Notes: generated by a model from the letters alone, not told the origin. Counted from the stretch's first letter, positions 8,412 to 17,290 are shown. The stretch: DNA of 64,000 bases from Thermosynechococcus sichuanensis E542 (GCF_003555505.1 NZ_CP032152.1:2586295-2650294); one strand, 5' to 3'. A program made the numbers and translations.

Positions 8412-9029
8412 TCAGGATTGCGGTAGGGGAATGCTTTTGCCGTTGTAAAGATTCATGGCCGCCTCCACCCCAGACTGAATACTTAACTCAATCGCATCCA
8501 CGGCAAGGTCGAGCACAGCGGGTAAAATTGCCAGTTCGGCGGCTGAAAAATGTCCCAAAACAAAGGGCACAGCATTGCGCGGTCCTGTTTGTTGCTTCAG
8601 GCGATCGCCAAAGGCAATGCCCACCTTGAGGCGGGGAAACTGTTGCGAATGGCAATACTGAATAATCGATTTCATCCCGTTGTGTCCCCCCGTTGAGCCA
8701 CTCAGGCGCAAACGCACTCGCCCTAGGGGCAAATCAGCATCGTCATAGACCACAAGGGTGCGCTCAAGGGGCAGCTTATAAAAATTCAACAGGGCATGGA
8801 GAGATTGCCCCGAGCTATTCATGTAGGTAGTGGGCTTGAGAAGGCGTACCTTTTGACCATGAATCAGCGCCTCTCCAACTTCGCCCAAAAAGCGCCGCTG
8901 CGGAGTCAACTGTACCCTATACCGCTCGGCAAGGGCATCAAGGACACGAAAGCCAATATTGTGGCGAGTGGTCGCGTACTCTATCCCCGGATTCCCAAGG
9001 CCGACAATCACACAGGGCTGAACTGCCAT
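8412..9029 (-). CDS. pth: Peptidyl-tRNA hydrolase
   Basis: 205-residue Pth that releases peptides from prematurely dropped peptidyl-tRNA. The N-terminal signature is complete: VGLGNPGxxYxxTRHNIGF with the catalytic His in RHNIGF (about residue 24), the KPTTYMNSSG segment (about 66-75) and the DDADLPLGRVRLRLSGSTGGHNGMKS loop with the conserved Asp and His. The length matches the bacterial family. The gene lies 5 bp downstream of tatA on the same strand, so psbH, tatA and pth form a tight minus-strand run. Confidence 0.96.
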   Translation of the reverse strand: MAVQPCVIVGLGNPGIEYATTRHNIGFRVLDALAERYRVQLTPQRRFLGEVGEALIHGQKVRLLKPTTYMNSSGQSLHALLNFYKLPLERTLVVYDDADLPLGRVRLRLSGSTGGHNGMKSIIQYCHSQQFPRLKVGIAFGDRLKQQTGPRNAVPFVLGHFSAAELAILPAVLDLAVDAIELSIQSGVEAAMNLYNGKSIPLPQS

Positions 9030-9034
9030 GCCAC

Positions 9035-9268
9035 CTAAGCGGAGGGTTCCCGAGGCGACTCAGACTCTGCCTTGGTCTGCGGTTCCTGCTCGAGGGCAGC
9101 GGTCTGCCGCTTTATTTCATCTTGGAATTCGCGGGAGGCTTCCTCAAAGGCACGCTTTGTTTTGCCAAGGCTGCGGCCAATTTCCGGCAGTTTTTTCGGG
9201 CCAAAGATGAGCAGTGCCACCACCAAAATGACGATGAGTTCCGGCAGACCGATCCCAAAAACGTTCAT
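9035..9268 (-). CDS. tatA: Sec-independent protein translocase protein TatA/E
   Basis: 77-residue pore-forming subunit of the twin-arginine translocase, which exports folded proteins to the thylakoid lumen or periplasm. It has the short N-terminal membrane helix (IGLPELIVILVVALLIF), the hinge FGPKKLPEIGRSLGK and an amphipathic helix, followed by a charged, Gln/Glu-rich tail, all typical of TatA. It lies 3 bp after psbH on the same strand and 5 bp before pth. TatA and TatE types cannot be told apart from the sequence alone. Confidence 0.93.
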   Translation of the reverse strand: MNVFGIGLPELIVILVVALLIFGPKKLPEIGRSLGKTKRAFEEASREFQDEIKRQTAALEQEPQTKAESESPREPSA

Positions 9269-9271
9269 AAA

Positions 9272-9472
9272 TTATCCCAAGGCTGTCCAACTCACATTAA
9301 CACCATCAATCATGAGTGTCGAGTTGTAAATCTCTAGAATAATCAACAGGAAAACAAGAAACAGCCCCATGAAGACAGCCATCAAGGGAGTGGTACCCCA
9401 ACCGGGAGCAACTTTACCGTATTCAGAGTTAAGAGGGCGCAAAAGATCACCCAGCCAAGTCCGTCGTGCCAT
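9272..9472 (-). CDS. psbH: Photosystem II reaction centre protein H
   Basis: 66-residue single-helix PSII core subunit next to CP47, needed for stable Q_B-site function and PSII assembly. The sequence [20 protein letters not shown], then the helix [21 protein letters not shown], is recognised as cyanobacterial PsbH. The start is the ATG at 9472; the open frame extends further upstream but only into the divergent promoter. The N-terminal phosphorylated threonine region of plant PsbH is absent, as in cyanobacteria. It is divergent from psbN (85 bp between starts) and followed by tatA after 3 bp. Confidence 0.97.
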   Translation of the reverse strand: MARRTWLGDLLRPLNSEYGKVAPGWGTTPLMAVFMGLFLVFLLIILEIYNSTLMIDGVNVSWTALG

Positions 9473-9557
9473 AAATTCCTTTTTGAACGAAATGAACAGC
9501 GTTTTAATGTTTCGTAATATTATAGAAGCATATCTTGCTCCCATTTAGTACGCTTCT
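9473..9557. promoter_or_regulatory. psbH/psbN divergent intergenic promoter region
   Basis: An 85 bp AT-rich spacer separates the divergent start codons of psbH and psbN and must carry both promoters. A TATTATAGAAG stretch around 9520-9530 could contain a -10 element for psbN; the minus-strand -10 is less clear. No terminator hairpin lies within it. Transcript starts cannot be fixed from sequence alone. Confidence 0.5.
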
Positions 9558-9689
9558 ATGGAACCTGCAACAGTTCTTAGCATTGCTCTCGCTGCCGTCT
9601 GCATTGGCGTTACGGGTTACTCCATCTATCTCTCCTTTGGCCCCCCCTCCAAGGAGTTAGCGGATCCCTTCGACGATCACGAAGATTAA
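9558..9689 (+). CDS. psbN: Photosystem II assembly protein PsbN
   Basis: 43-residue membrane protein (MEPATVLSIALAAVCIGVTG, ending PFDDHED) recognised as PsbN. Despite its name, it is not a PSII subunit but assists early PSII assembly in the thylakoid. One N-terminal membrane helix is followed by the conserved Tyr-Ser-Ile-Tyr and GPPSKEL segments. It is divergent from psbH, the conserved cyanobacterial and plastid arrangement, and converges on ycf4 with only 2 bp between the stops. Confidence 0.97.
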   Translation: MEPATVLSIALAAVCIGVTGYSIYLSFGPPSKELADPFDDHED

Positions 9690-9691
9690 CG

Positions 9692-10270
9692 TTACAGCCC
9701 CTCGACGGGCACTCCCAAAAAGCTGGCGATCGTGGCTCCTTGCGTCTCTAGTTCCGCTAAGGGCAGGGGGGTACCCACCCGAGTCAGGGGAACTTCACCG
9801 CGGCCTTTAATCTTTAGGTAAAGAGCGCGCTTGGGGTTGAGTCCCTCTTTGATGACAATCTTGACAGCTTGGACATCGCTGATTGGGCAACTAACCTCAA
9901 TTTGGCGGTTCTTGCCGGGGAAGCCCCAGCGGAAAATACGTACAAAGCCCGTTTCCTTGTTGAACTCATTGAAGCCACCGCCAATATCCCAGGCGATCGC
10001 CAGCCACAGATAGGTTGCCAACAGCAGCGCTGCGACTCCATAAAAGCCAATGGCAATGCCTTGGGGAATAAAGACCAAATCAATTGGGTTACCAATGGGC
10101 AATAGGTTGCGGTGCAAATAGCTGGAGAGACCGGCCAAGAAGAAGCCCAAGCCACCAATGGAAACCGCTGTTGCCCAGAAGTAATTACTAGGGCGACGGG
10201 ATCCTAGCACCGTATAGCGTAGAACCGATTCTTGACGCGGGGATGGCTCAGTCACAGGGGAGTTTGTCAT
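9692..10270 (-). CDS. ycf4: Photosystem I assembly protein Ycf4
   Basis: 192-residue thylakoid protein that helps assemble the PSI core. After a polar N-terminus (about 1-25, ending LGSRRPSNYFWA) come two membrane helices (about 32-52 and 68-90), then a soluble C-terminal domain with the conserved segments ETGFVRIFRWGFPGKNRQIEV and DVQAVKIVIKEGLNPKR. I chose ATG at 10270; a TTG 15 bases upstream would add five residues. It converges on psbN. Length and order match cyanobacterial Ycf4. Confidence 0.95.
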   Translation of the reverse strand: MTNSPVTEPSPRQESVLRYTVLGSRRPSNYFWATAVSIGGLGFFLAGLSSYLHRNLLPIGNPIDLVFIPQGIAIGFYGVAALLLATYLWLAIAWDIGGGFNEFNKETGFVRIFRWGFPGKNRQIEVSCPISDVQAVKIVIKEGLNPKRALYLKIKGRGEVPLTRVGTPLPLAELETQGATIASFLGVPVEGL

Positions 10271-10488
10271 AGCTCGCGTTGCCAAAGTTGAAGTGCCTTA
10301 CATTTTATAGAGAAATTGGGTGCATTCCCAAAGAGGCTTCCCACAATGCAGTTTCTAGGAGCTACGCTGGAACTACTGCTGGCGAGTTAATCCTACCCCT
10401 GAGGTAGGGAAGTCCGAAACAGCGTTTTTCTTGCAATCCATACAATATAAATAGTTAAGAAGTGTAAAAAGGGGTCAAAGGGTCAGCT

Positions 10489-13104
10489 ATGCAACCATCC
10501 AATCCAAATCAATTTACGGAAAAAGCATGGGCAGCGATCGCCCGCACACCGGATTTGGCCAAGCAGGCGCAGCATCAGAATCTTGAAAGTGAACACTTAA
10601 TGAAATCACTGCTAGAACAAGAGGGTCTGGCCACACAAATTTTCCAAAAAGCTGGCTGTTCAGTGCAGCGCATCCGCGATCTCACCGATGAGTTTATTCA
10701 CCGTCAGCCGAAAATCAGTAATCCCAGTGGGGTTTATCTCGGACAGAGCCTTGACAAGCTCCTTGATCGCGCCGAAGAGGCCCGCAAACAGTTTGGCGAT
10801 GACTTTATCTCGATTGAGCACTTGGTGTTGGCCTTTGCCCAGGACGATCGCTTTGGTAAAAAACTCTTTCAGGACATTGGCCTTACAGAAAAAGTGCTGC
10901 GGGAAACGATTCAGCAAATTCGCGGCTCCCAAAAAGTCACCGATCAAAACCCAGAGGGTAAATATGCCGCTCTGGAAAAATATGGCCGCGATCTGACGCT
11001 GTTGGCGCGGCAAGGGAAACTGGATCCCGTCATTGGCCGCGATGATGAGATTCGCCGCGTGATTCAGATTCTCTCCCGCCGTACCAAAAATAACCCAGTG
11101 CTCATTGGTGAACCCGGCGTTGGTAAAACCGCTATTGCCGAAGGCTTGGCTCAGCGGATTGTGGCGGGGGACGTGCCTGATTCCCTGCGCGATCGCCAGT
11201 TGATTGCTCTGGACATGGGCGCCTTGATTGCCGGTGCCAAGTATCGCGGTGAGTTTGAGGAGCGCCTCAAAGCCGTTCTCAAGGAAGTGACAGACTCCAA
11301 CGGCCAAATCATCCTCTTTATTGATGAAATCCACACCGTCGTTGGTGCCGGGGCCACCCAAGGGGCCATGGATGCCGGCAACCTGCTCAAACCCATGTTG
11401 GCGCGGGGGGAACTGCGCTGTATTGGTGCAACAACGCTCGATGAGTACCGCAAATACATTGAAAAGGATGCGGCCTTAGAACGGCGGTTCCAGCAGGTCT
11501 ATGTGGATCAGCCCAGTGTCGAGGACACGATCTCGATTTTGCGCGGTCTCAAGGAACGCTATGAGATCCACCACGGTGTCAAAATTTCTGATACCGCCTT
11601 GGTGGCAGCGGCGACGCTCTCAACCCGCTACATTAGCGATCGCTTCTTGCCCGACAAAGCCATTGACCTTGTGGATGAAGCGGCAGCCAAATTAAAAATG
11701 GAAATCACCTCGAAACCCGAGGAACTGGATGAGATTGACCGCAAGATCCTGCAATTGGAGATGGAGCGGCTCTCCCTGCAAAAAGAAACCTCGGCAGCCT
11801 CGCGCGATCGCCTTGAGAAACTGGAAAAAGAGCTAGCCGACCTCAAGGAGGAGCAAAGCCGCCTCAATGCCCAGTGGCAAGCAGAGAAAGAAGTCATTGA
11901 TCGTCTCCAAGCCATCAAGGAGGACATCGAAAGAGTCAACATCGAGATCCAGCAAGCGGAACGCAACTACGACCTCAACCGTGCCGCCGAACTCAAATAC
12001 GGCAAGCTCACAGAACTCCACAAAAAACTGGCGGAAGCCGAAGCCAAGCTGCGGGAGATTCAAGTGGGGGGGCGATCGCTCCTGCGGGATGAAGTGACCG
12101 AGGCCGACATCGCCGAAATCATCTCCAAGTGGACGGGCATCCCCGTGAGCAAACTCGTCGAGTCAGAAGCCCAAAAATTGCTGCACCTTGAAGAAGAGTT
12201 GCACAAACGGGTGGTGGGTCAAGATGAGGCCGTCACCGCAGTAGCGGAGGCCATTCAGCGCTCCCGAGCTGGGCTAGCGGATCCCAATCGTCCCATTGCC
12301 AGCTTCATCTTCCTTGGTCCAACGGGTGTCGGTAAAACGGAATTGGCCAAAGCCTTGGCGGCCTTCATGTTTGACACCGAAGAGGCGATGGTGCGGATTG
12401 ATATGTCCGAGTACATGGAGAAACATGCCGTATCGCGGTTAATTGGGGCGCCCCCCGGTTATGTGGGCTATGACGAAGGCGGTCAACTCACGGAAGCCAT
12501 TCGCCGCCGTCCCTATGCCGTGGTTCTCTTTGATGAGATCGAGAAAGCCCATCCCGATGTCTTCAACGTGTTCTTGCAGATTCTCGATGATGGCCGCGTC
12601 ACGGATTCCCAAGGGCGCACGGTGGACTTCAAGAACACAATCATTATCATGACCAGCAACATTGGTTCCCAGTACATTCTCGATGTTGCCGGCGATGACA
12701 GTCGCTACACAGAAATGTACAACCGCGTCATGGAGGCGATGCGTGCCCACTTCCGACCCGAATTCCTCAACCGTGTGGATGAATTTATCATCTTCCACAG
12801 CCTGCGCAAGGATCAATTGCGGCAAATTGTTCAATTGCAGGTGCAGCGGTTGCAGCAACGCCTGAGCGATCGCCACATGACCTTGTCCCTCACAGAGAAG
12901 GCGATCGACTTCTTGGCCGAAGTGGGTTACGACCCCGTCTATGGTGCCCGCCCGCTGAAACGCGCCATCCAAAAACAACTGGAAACCCCCATTGCCAAAG
13001 CTATCCTGCGGGGCGAATTCTTCGATGGCGATACGATTCTGGTGGATGTGGGCGACAACGAACGCCTCAGCTTCCGGCGTCAAGCCGAACTGGCAACCGT
13101 TTAG
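10489..13104 (+). CDS. clpB: ATP-dependent disaggregase ClpB
   Basis: 871-residue Hsp100 ring chaperone that pulls aggregated proteins apart together with DnaK, important for thermotolerance. Domains in order: Clp-N (about 1-145), AAA-1 with Walker A GEPGVGKT near 206-213, a coiled-coil M-domain (about 405-530) that distinguishes ClpB from ClpA/ClpC, AAA-2 with Walker A GPTGVGKT near 610, and the D2-small domain. The sequence has no frameshift. A strong terminator follows. The 200 bp upstream contains a small hairpin near 10390-10410 (CCTACC..GGTAGG), but I see no clear heat-shock operator. Confidence 0.98.
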   Translation: MQPSNPNQFTEKAWAAIARTPDLAKQAQHQNLESEHLMKSLLEQEGLATQIFQKAGCSVQRIRDLTDEFIHRQPKISNPSGVYLGQSLDKLLDRAEEARKQFGDDFISIEHLVLAFAQDDRFGKKLFQDIGLTEKVLRETIQQIRGSQKVTDQNPEGKYAALEKYGRDLTLLARQGKLDPVIGRDDEIRRVIQILSRRTKNNPVLIGEPGVGKTAIAEGLAQRIVAGDVPDSLRDRQLIALDMGALIAGAKYRGEFEERLKAVLKEVTDSNGQIILFIDEIHTVVGAGATQGAMDAGNLLKPMLARGELRCIGATTLDEYRKYIEKDAALERRFQQVYVDQPSVEDTISILRGLKERYEIHHGVKISDTALVAAATLSTRYISDRFLPDKAIDLVDEAAAKLKMEITSKPEELDEIDRKILQLEMERLSLQKETSAASRDRLEKLEKELADLKEEQSRLNAQWQAEKEVIDRLQAIKEDIERVNIEIQQAERNYDLNRAAELKYGKLTELHKKLAEAEAKLREIQVGGRSLLRDEVTEADIAEIISKWTGIPVSKLVESEAQKLLHLEEELHKRVVGQDEAVTAVAEAIQRSRAGLADPNRPIASFIFLGPTGVGKTELAKALAAFMFDTEEAMVRIDMSEYMEKHAVSRLIGAPPGYVGYDEGGQLTEAIRRRPYAVVLFDEIEKAHPDVFNVFLQILDDGRVTDSQGRTVDFKNTIIIMTSNIGSQYILDVAGDDSRYTEMYNRVMEAMRAHFRPEFLNRVDEFIIFHSLRKDQLRQIVQLQVQRLQQRLSDRHMTLSLTEKAIDFLAEVGYDPVYGARPLKRAIQKQLETPIAKAILRGEFFDGDTILVDVGDNERLSFRRQAELATV

Positions 13105-13123
13105 GTGCAACTGAGACTGATTC

Positions 13124-13162
13124 AAGAGGGTTGGGTTGGGGTTTTCCCCTCAGCCCTCTTTT
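13124..13162 (+). terminator. Rho-independent terminator of clpB
   Basis: AAGAGGG (13124-13130) pairs with CCCTCTT (13154-13160), with a further inner GGGG/CCCC stem, and the T run continues to 13162. It lies 20 bp after the clpB stop and ends just before the stop of the convergent coiled-coil gene, so it mainly serves clpB. Confidence 0.75.
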
Positions 13163-13176
13163 GTTGACCAATCGGT

Positions 13177-13647
13177 TTAGTAGCCTCGGTCAAATAGCGT
13201 AATCTTGGCCAACAGTCCCGCCACCATCAAAAAGAGAGCCACTAGCAGTGCCCAGAGGCGATTTTCCGTGGAGCCTTGACGCTTCCCTAAGTCCACTAAC
13301 TGTTCACGGTTGGTTTGCACTTCCAAGCGCACCGCCTCAATTTTGGCTTCTATGGTGTTGAATTTCTCTTCAATCGTGTTAAATTTCTCGTCAAATTTTG
13401 CTTCCAGCGTGTTTAGTTTCTCTTCAAACTTGGCCTCTAGGGTGTTGAATTTTTCTTCAAATCTGACCTCTATAGCATTCAATTTCTCATCTACTATCTG
13501 AAACTTTTGATCAATCGTATTGAATTTCTCACGGATTTCCGCCTGACCCACTTTCACCTCAAGGGTGAGTTCTGCCAGTTGCGCTTGCATGGCCTTCATG
13601 GTCTCGAGGACTTCTGTGAATTGAGATTGGGTGACGGGTTCACTCAT
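13177..13647 (-). CDS. Modular coiled-coil membrane protein, long copy (third of three)
   Basis: 156 residues, no recognised family. N-terminal head MSEPVTQSQFTEVLETMKAM, then a continuous predicted coiled coil, then a tail (IEAVRLEVQTNREQLVDLGKRQGSTENRL) and a C-terminal membrane helix (WALLVALFLMVAGLLAKITLF) ending DRGY. Between KVGQAEIREK and IEAV lie 61 residues made of 7-residue units of the FNTIDQK type (four) and 11-residue units of the FEEKFNTLEAK type (three). Head and tail are almost identical to the two upstream copies. It probably anchors a helical rod to a membrane. Bdr-like proteins of Borrelia have a similar plan, but homology is not claimed. Confidence 0.8.
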   Translation of the reverse strand: MSEPVTQSQFTEVLETMKAMQAQLAELTLEVKVGQAEIREKFNTIDQKFQIVDEKLNAIEVRFEEKFNTLEAKFEEKLNTLEAKFDEKFNTIEEKFNTIEAKIEAVRLEVQTNREQLVDLGKRQGSTENRLWALLVALFLMVAGLLAKITLFDRGY

Positions 13648-13659
13648 GCTGGCTCATCC

Positions 13660-14019
13660 TTAGACTTGGTCAAATAGGGTAATCTTGGCCAACAGTCCCA
13701 CCACCATCAAAAAGAGAGCCACTAGCAGTGCCCAGAGGCGATTTTCCGTGGAACCTTGGCGCTTCCCTAAGTCCACTAACTGTTCACGGTTGGTTTGCAC
13801 TTCCAAGCGCACCGCCTCGATTTTGGCTTCTATGGTGTTCAGTTTCTCTTCAAACTTAGCCTCCATTGTTTGGAACTTTTGATCCACAGTGTTAAACTTC
13901 TCACGGATTTCTGCCTGACCCACTTTCACCTCAAGGGTGAGTTCTGCCAGTTGCGCTTGCATGGCCTTCATGGTCTCGAGGACTTCTGCAAGTTGAGATT
14001 GGGTAACGGGTTCACTCAT
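13660..14019 (-). CDS. Modular coiled-coil membrane protein, short copy (second of three)
   Basis: 119 residues with the same head (MSEPVTQSQLAEVLETMKAM) and the same C-terminal region and membrane helix as its neighbours, ending LFDQV. The variable middle is only 25 residues: two 7-residue units (FNTVDQK, FQTMEAK) and one 11-residue unit (FEEKLNTIEAK). It is therefore exactly 18 residues shorter than the first copy. It sits 12 bp from the genes on either side, all on the minus strand, so the three form one transcription unit. Function unknown; the membrane helix and rod suggest a scaffold or oligomeric spacer. Confidence 0.8.
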   Translation of the reverse strand: MSEPVTQSQLAEVLETMKAMQAQLAELTLEVKVGQAEIREKFNTVDQKFQTMEAKFEEKLNTIEAKIEAVRLEVQTNREQLVDLGKRQGSTENRLWALLVALFLMVVGLLAKITLFDQV

Positions 14020-14031
14020 GCTGAGTCATCC

Positions 14032-14445
14032 TTAGACTTGGTCAAATAGGGTAATCTTGGCCAACAGTCCCGCCACCATCAAAAAGAGAGCCACTAGCAG
14101 TGCCCAGAGGCGATTTTCCGTGGAACCTTGGCGCTTCCCTAAGTCCACTAACTGTTCACGGTTGGTTTGCACTTCCAAGCGCACCGCCTCGATTTTGGCT
14201 TCTATGGTGTTAAATTTCTCGTCAATGGTGTTAAATTTTTCATCAAACTTTGCTTCCATTGAGTTGAGTTTCTCTTCAAACTTGGTCTCCAGAGTCTGGA
14301 ACTTTTGATCAATCGTATTGAATTTCTCACGGATTTCCGCCTGACCCACTTTCACCTCAAGGGTGAGTTCTGCCAGTTGCGCTTGCATGGCCTTCATGGT
14401 GTCGAGGAGTTCTGTGAATTGAGATTGGGTAACGGGTTCACTCAT
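14032..14445 (-). CDS. Modular coiled-coil membrane protein, middle-length copy (first of three)
   Basis: 137 residues; promoter-proximal copy of the tandem trio. Same head, C-terminal region (IEAVRLEVQ...ENRLWALLVALFLMVAG) and ending (LFDQV) as the second copy. The variable middle is 43 residues: three 7-residue units (FNTIDQK, FQTLETK, FNTIEAK) and two 11-residue units (FEEKLNSMEAK, FDEKFNTIDEK). The copies thus carry 25, 43 and 61 variable residues, in steps of 18. The DNA outside the middle is nearly identical among the copies, which points to recent duplication or ongoing gene conversion. Confidence 0.8.
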   Translation of the reverse strand: MSEPVTQSQFTELLDTMKAMQAQLAELTLEVKVGQAEIREKFNTIDQKFQTLETKFEEKLNSMEAKFDEKFNTIDEKFNTIEAKIEAVRLEVQTNREQLVDLGKRQGSTENRLWALLVALFLMVAGLLAKITLFDQV

Positions 14446-14571
14446 GGGTGGAGTTCAAGCGGACTTAAGTTTATTCTAGAGTGAACCAGCAATTTCCGTT
14501 TTTAACGTCTCTGTAAATGTCGAATAATTTTGGTGGTGGGCTGGAAAGATGATCGAATCAATAGGAAATAC

Positions 14572-14985
14572 TTACAGCCCTTGGAGAAAGGTGAGGCGTG
14601 CCTGTGATCGTTGATCTTGGGGATCGTGACGCAAGATGTCTTGGTAGTGAGCGATCGCCCCCTTGGTATTTCCTAATTGCTCCTCCAGCCAAGCCAGATT
14701 GCGACGGTGATTCAGTATAACAATGGGCACACCCTCCAGTTGCGGCGATCGCCGCAGTTGGCGGCAAATCTCGTAACCGTCCACACCCGGCAAATTCAAA
14801 TCCAACAGAATCAGGTGGGGAGGATTAGCAATGAGGAAGGGTAACGCTGCGGTAGGGTTCATAAACGTCCACACCTCATAGCCGGAGGTTTCCAGAATGA
14901 GCGAAACTTGCCGCTGCACTGTGTGGCTGTCATCAATACAGGCAATGACGGGGCCTGTCGTACCCGCTGGCGTTTGAGTCATCAT
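14572..14985 (-). CDS. Truncated response-regulator receiver fused to a TPR-like tail
   Basis: 137 residues. Residues 12-92 are the first part of a CheY-like receiver: acidic pair D18/D19 (CIDDS), phospho-acceptor D62 (LILLDLNLPGVDGYE) and the VPIVIL strand. At that point a normal receiver continues with Thr/Ser, then the conserved Lys; here Asn92 takes the Thr/Ser place and the sequence changes into a tetratricopeptide-like helix pair (NLAWLEEQLGNTKGAIAHYQDILRHDP). The conserved Lys and the last third of the receiver are missing. The frame is open, so this looks like a fusion or deletion product rather than a frameshift. It may act as a phosphorylation-independent adaptor. Confidence 0.7.
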   Translation of the reverse strand: MMTQTPAGTTGPVIACIDDSHTVQRQVSLILETSGYEVWTFMNPTAALPFLIANPPHLILLDLNLPGVDGYEICRQLRRSPQLEGVPIVILNHRRNLAWLEEQLGNTKGAIAHYQDILRHDPQDQRSQARLTFLQGL

Positions 14986-15280
14986 GACCTCCTCTTCTAA
15001 AATAATAATTTCTTATTGGCAGAAAATTAAATAGTTATTAATTCCAAGATGGTAGGGTGTTATCTGCTACACAGGCAATGGTGATTTTTCGTATTTTCAC
15101 TTCCTCCTATCTGGTGATTTTTGCGACCTGTACTCCTCAGAATGCCCAAAACGAACCTCAAAGGATACAGAGACAGGGCAAACGCAGGCAAGGGTCTGAC
15201 GGTATATTGGATTCAGACTGCCAGCCCCAATCTTTGGTAACGATGAGGAAACTTGTGTTCATGGTCAGTGAGCAACAGCA

Positions 15281-16531
15281 ATGGTAAGTTCTGGTCCCAA
15301 GCCCCGTCCAGAAGGGTTTGCTGCTCTGATGCGGAACAAGAATTTCCTGAAGTTATGGGGCGGTCAAATCATCTCCCAACTGGCGGACAAAATTTTTCTC
15401 GTTCTCCTAATTACACTGGCAGTTTCCTACGATGCCAGCTATGAATTGCCAGGCTCTAAGGCCTCAGCCGTAATGATCGCCAATACGCTACCAGCGGTCT
15501 TTTTTGGTTCGACGGCGGGCACGTTTGTGGATCGCTACCCCAAGCGGGAGCTAATGAGTATTACCAATATGCTGCGGGGGCTACTGGTCTTTGCCCTGAT
15601 CTTTATTCCGAAGCGGTTTACGCTACTGCTCCTGATTGCCTTTTCTGAGTCCATCCTCACCCAATTCTTTGCCCCGGCAGAACAGGCAGCGATTCCCCTG
15701 CTGGTGAAGGAGGAAAACCTGCTCTCGGCCAATGCCCTCTTTATTACAACAATGATGGGGTCACTGGTGGTGGGGTTTGCCATTGGCGAGCCATTGCTGA
15801 GTGGTGCTGTGGCCATCGGGGGGGGCTATGCCCGTGAAGTCGTTGTCGGTGCGCTGTATATCATGGCGGGGTTGGTTTTAGCCTCAATTCGCTATCGAGA
15901 AGCCGTTCATGAGCGCGATCGCCACCTGAATGTATGGCAGGACTTGCAGGAGGGGTTTCACTACGTGCGCAAAAATCGCCTCTTGGGGAATGCCATGCTC
16001 CAGTTGACAATCCTCTATTGTGTCTTTGCCGCCTTGACGGTGTTGGCAGTCGGTTTAGCCCAAGAAATTGGTCTCCGTCCTAATCAGTTTGGCTTTCTCT
16101 TGGCCGCCGCAGGGTTGGGGTTAATTTTAGGGGCAGGTATTCTGGGTCAATGGGGGGAGAAATTGCATCATCGACCCCTGCCTTTGATTGGCTTTTTGGT
16201 GATGGCAGCCGTCTTACTGGTCTTTGCTTTTGTGCATCACCTGTGGGTGGGTCTGGGTCTGAGTATTTTGTTGGGAATGGGGGCGTCTTTGATTGGGATT
16301 CCCATGCAGACGCTGATTCAGATTCGAACCCCGGCAACCATGCGGGGTAAGGTCTTTGGCTTCCAAAATAACATTGTCAATATTGCCCTCAGTGTGCCCT
16401 TGGCGATCGCGGGGATTCTTTCAGATTTCTTAGGTCTCACGGTGGTGATGGTGGGGATGGGAGGCGTGGTGGCGATCGCGGGCATTTGGGCATGGCGCAA
16501 CACACGAGCCGTTCTTGAGGATGTGATTTAG
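15281..16531 (+). CDS. MFS transporter (MFS_3, drug/siderophore exporter-like)
   Basis: 416-residue major facilitator with twelve predicted helices. The loop 2-3 motif GTFVDRYPKREL near residues 86-97 corresponds to MFS motif A (GxxxDRxGRR). The N-terminal segment FLKLWGGQIISQLADKIF matches MFS_3-type exporters related to enterobactin EntS. I chose ATG at 15281. The next gene starts 9 bp after the stop behind an AGGAG ribosome site, so the MFS, creatininase and hydrolase genes look like one operon. Substrate unknown. The 295 bp upstream hold no recognisable gene or structure. Confidence 0.87.
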   Translation: MVSSGPKPRPEGFAALMRNKNFLKLWGGQIISQLADKIFLVLLITLAVSYDASYELPGSKASAVMIANTLPAVFFGSTAGTFVDRYPKRELMSITNMLRGLLVFALIFIPKRFTLLLLIAFSESILTQFFAPAEQAAIPLLVKEENLLSANALFITTMMGSLVVGFAIGEPLLSGAVAIGGGYAREVVVGALYIMAGLVLASIRYREAVHERDRHLNVWQDLQEGFHYVRKNRLLGNAMLQLTILYCVFAALTVLAVGLAQEIGLRPNQFGFLLAAAGLGLILGAGILGQWGEKLHHRPLPLIGFLVMAAVLLVFAFVHHLWVGLGLSILLGMGASLIGIPMQTLIQIRTPATMRGKVFGFQNNIVNIALSVPLAIAGILSDFLGLTVVMVGMGGVVAIAGIWAWRNTRAVLEDVI

Positions 16532-16540
16532 GAGACAGGG

Positions 16541-17290
16541 ATGCCCCTACTGCATTTGAGTACTTGGCCAGAGGTCGAAGCCTATCTCAACACTTCCAAG
16601 GGGATGATTATTCCCATTGGCTCCACGGAGCAGCATGGCCCTATGGGTCTCATTGGTACCGATGCCCTCTGTGCGGAGGCGATCGCCAAAGGTGTAGGGG
16701 AAGCAACTCATGCCCTTGTTGCACCGACAATTTCCGTGGGCATGGCTTTACACCATACCGCCTTTCCCGGCACGATTAGTTTGCGCCCCAGTACATTGAT
16801 CCTTGTCATCCGTGATTACTTGGTCAGTTTGGTACGCGCAGGCTTTCAGCGCTTCTTTTTCATTAATGGTCATGGCGGCAATATTGCCACGGTGAAAGCG
16901 GCCTTTGCTGAAACCTATGCAGTCTTAGCGGATCTCCAAGTGCCTGATGCCGATCAAGTACGCTGTGAGTTGGCCAACTGGTTTATGTGCAGTTCAGTAA
17001 TGCAACTGGCGCGGGAATTGTATGGCGATCGCGAGGGTTCCCATGCTACCCCCAGTGAAGTCGCGGTGACTCAGTTTCTCTATCCAGAAGCCATTAAGCG
17101 CGTGCCCCTCAATCCCGAAGTCAATACTGGCCATGCCATCTACGGTGCCACCGATTTTCGCCGTCGCTATCCCGATGGTCGGATGGGGGCAGACTCCAGT
17201 TTGGCCAGCCCTGAGCATGGACAGCAATTTTATGAGCAGGCTGTTCAAGAGTTAAGCGATCGCTACCGTCAATTTCTGCAAGCCGACTGA
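16541..17290 (+). CDS. Creatininase family protein (metal-dependent amidohydrolase)
   Basis: 249 residues of the creatininase/MftE fold. Metal-site segments are visible: the early Glu-His pair in IPIGSTEQHGPMG (about 22-34), an Asp in IGTDALCAEAIA, the HHTAFPGTISL segment (about 67-77), the FFINGHGGN motif (about 107-115), and a Glu-Gly-Ser-His segment (DREGSHATPSE). These enzymes hydrolyse cyclic amides such as creatinine or formamidopyrimidines, or remove residues in peptide maturation; this member's substrate cannot be read. It lies 9 bp after the MFS gene, and its stop directly abuts the hydrolase start (TGAATG). Confidence 0.9.
   Translation: MPLLHLSTWPEVEAYLNTSKGMIIPIGSTEQHGPMGLIGTDALCAEAIAKGVGEATHALVAPTISVGMALHHTAFPGTISLRPSTLILVIRDYLVSLVRAGFQRFFFINGHGGNIATVKAAFAETYAVLADLQVPDADQVRCELANWFMCSSVMQLARELYGDREGSHATPSEVAVTQFLYPEAIKRVPLNPEVNTGHAIYGATDFRRRYPDGRMGADSSLASPEHGQQFYEQAVQELSDRYRQFLQAD

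Larger units (their letters stand above)
13177..14445 (-). repeat. Tandem gene triplication with internal 21/33 bp coding repeats
   Basis: Three directly repeated genes separated by 12 bp spacers that share a gag/ctg-like CATCC element. Each contains in-frame units of 21 bp (7 residues) and 33 bp (11 residues); length differences between copies are 54 bp, that is one unit of each kind. The near-identity of the flanks would let unequal recombination or slippage add or remove modules. Confidence 0.8.

Noticed and set aside
10660..11361. Long antisense open frame opposite clpB (233 codons)
   Set aside because: It is a by-product of clpB codon use, has no recognisable domain and no ribosome site.
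13310..14310. Regular short repeats that at first look like a CRISPR or tandem DNA array
   Set aside because: The units are 21 and 33 bp, in frame, and encode heptad/hendecad coiled-coil residues in three intact genes; there are no spacers of unrelated sequence.
15120..15145. Yfr1-like small RNA, suggested by ACTCCTCAGA
   Set aside because: Yfr1 requires ACTCCTCACAC between two hairpins; here the motif is incomplete and no flanking stems are present.
15057..15287. 76-codon open frame upstream of the MFS gene
   Set aside because: No coding character or family match, and it overlaps the MFS start; treated as non-coding spacer.
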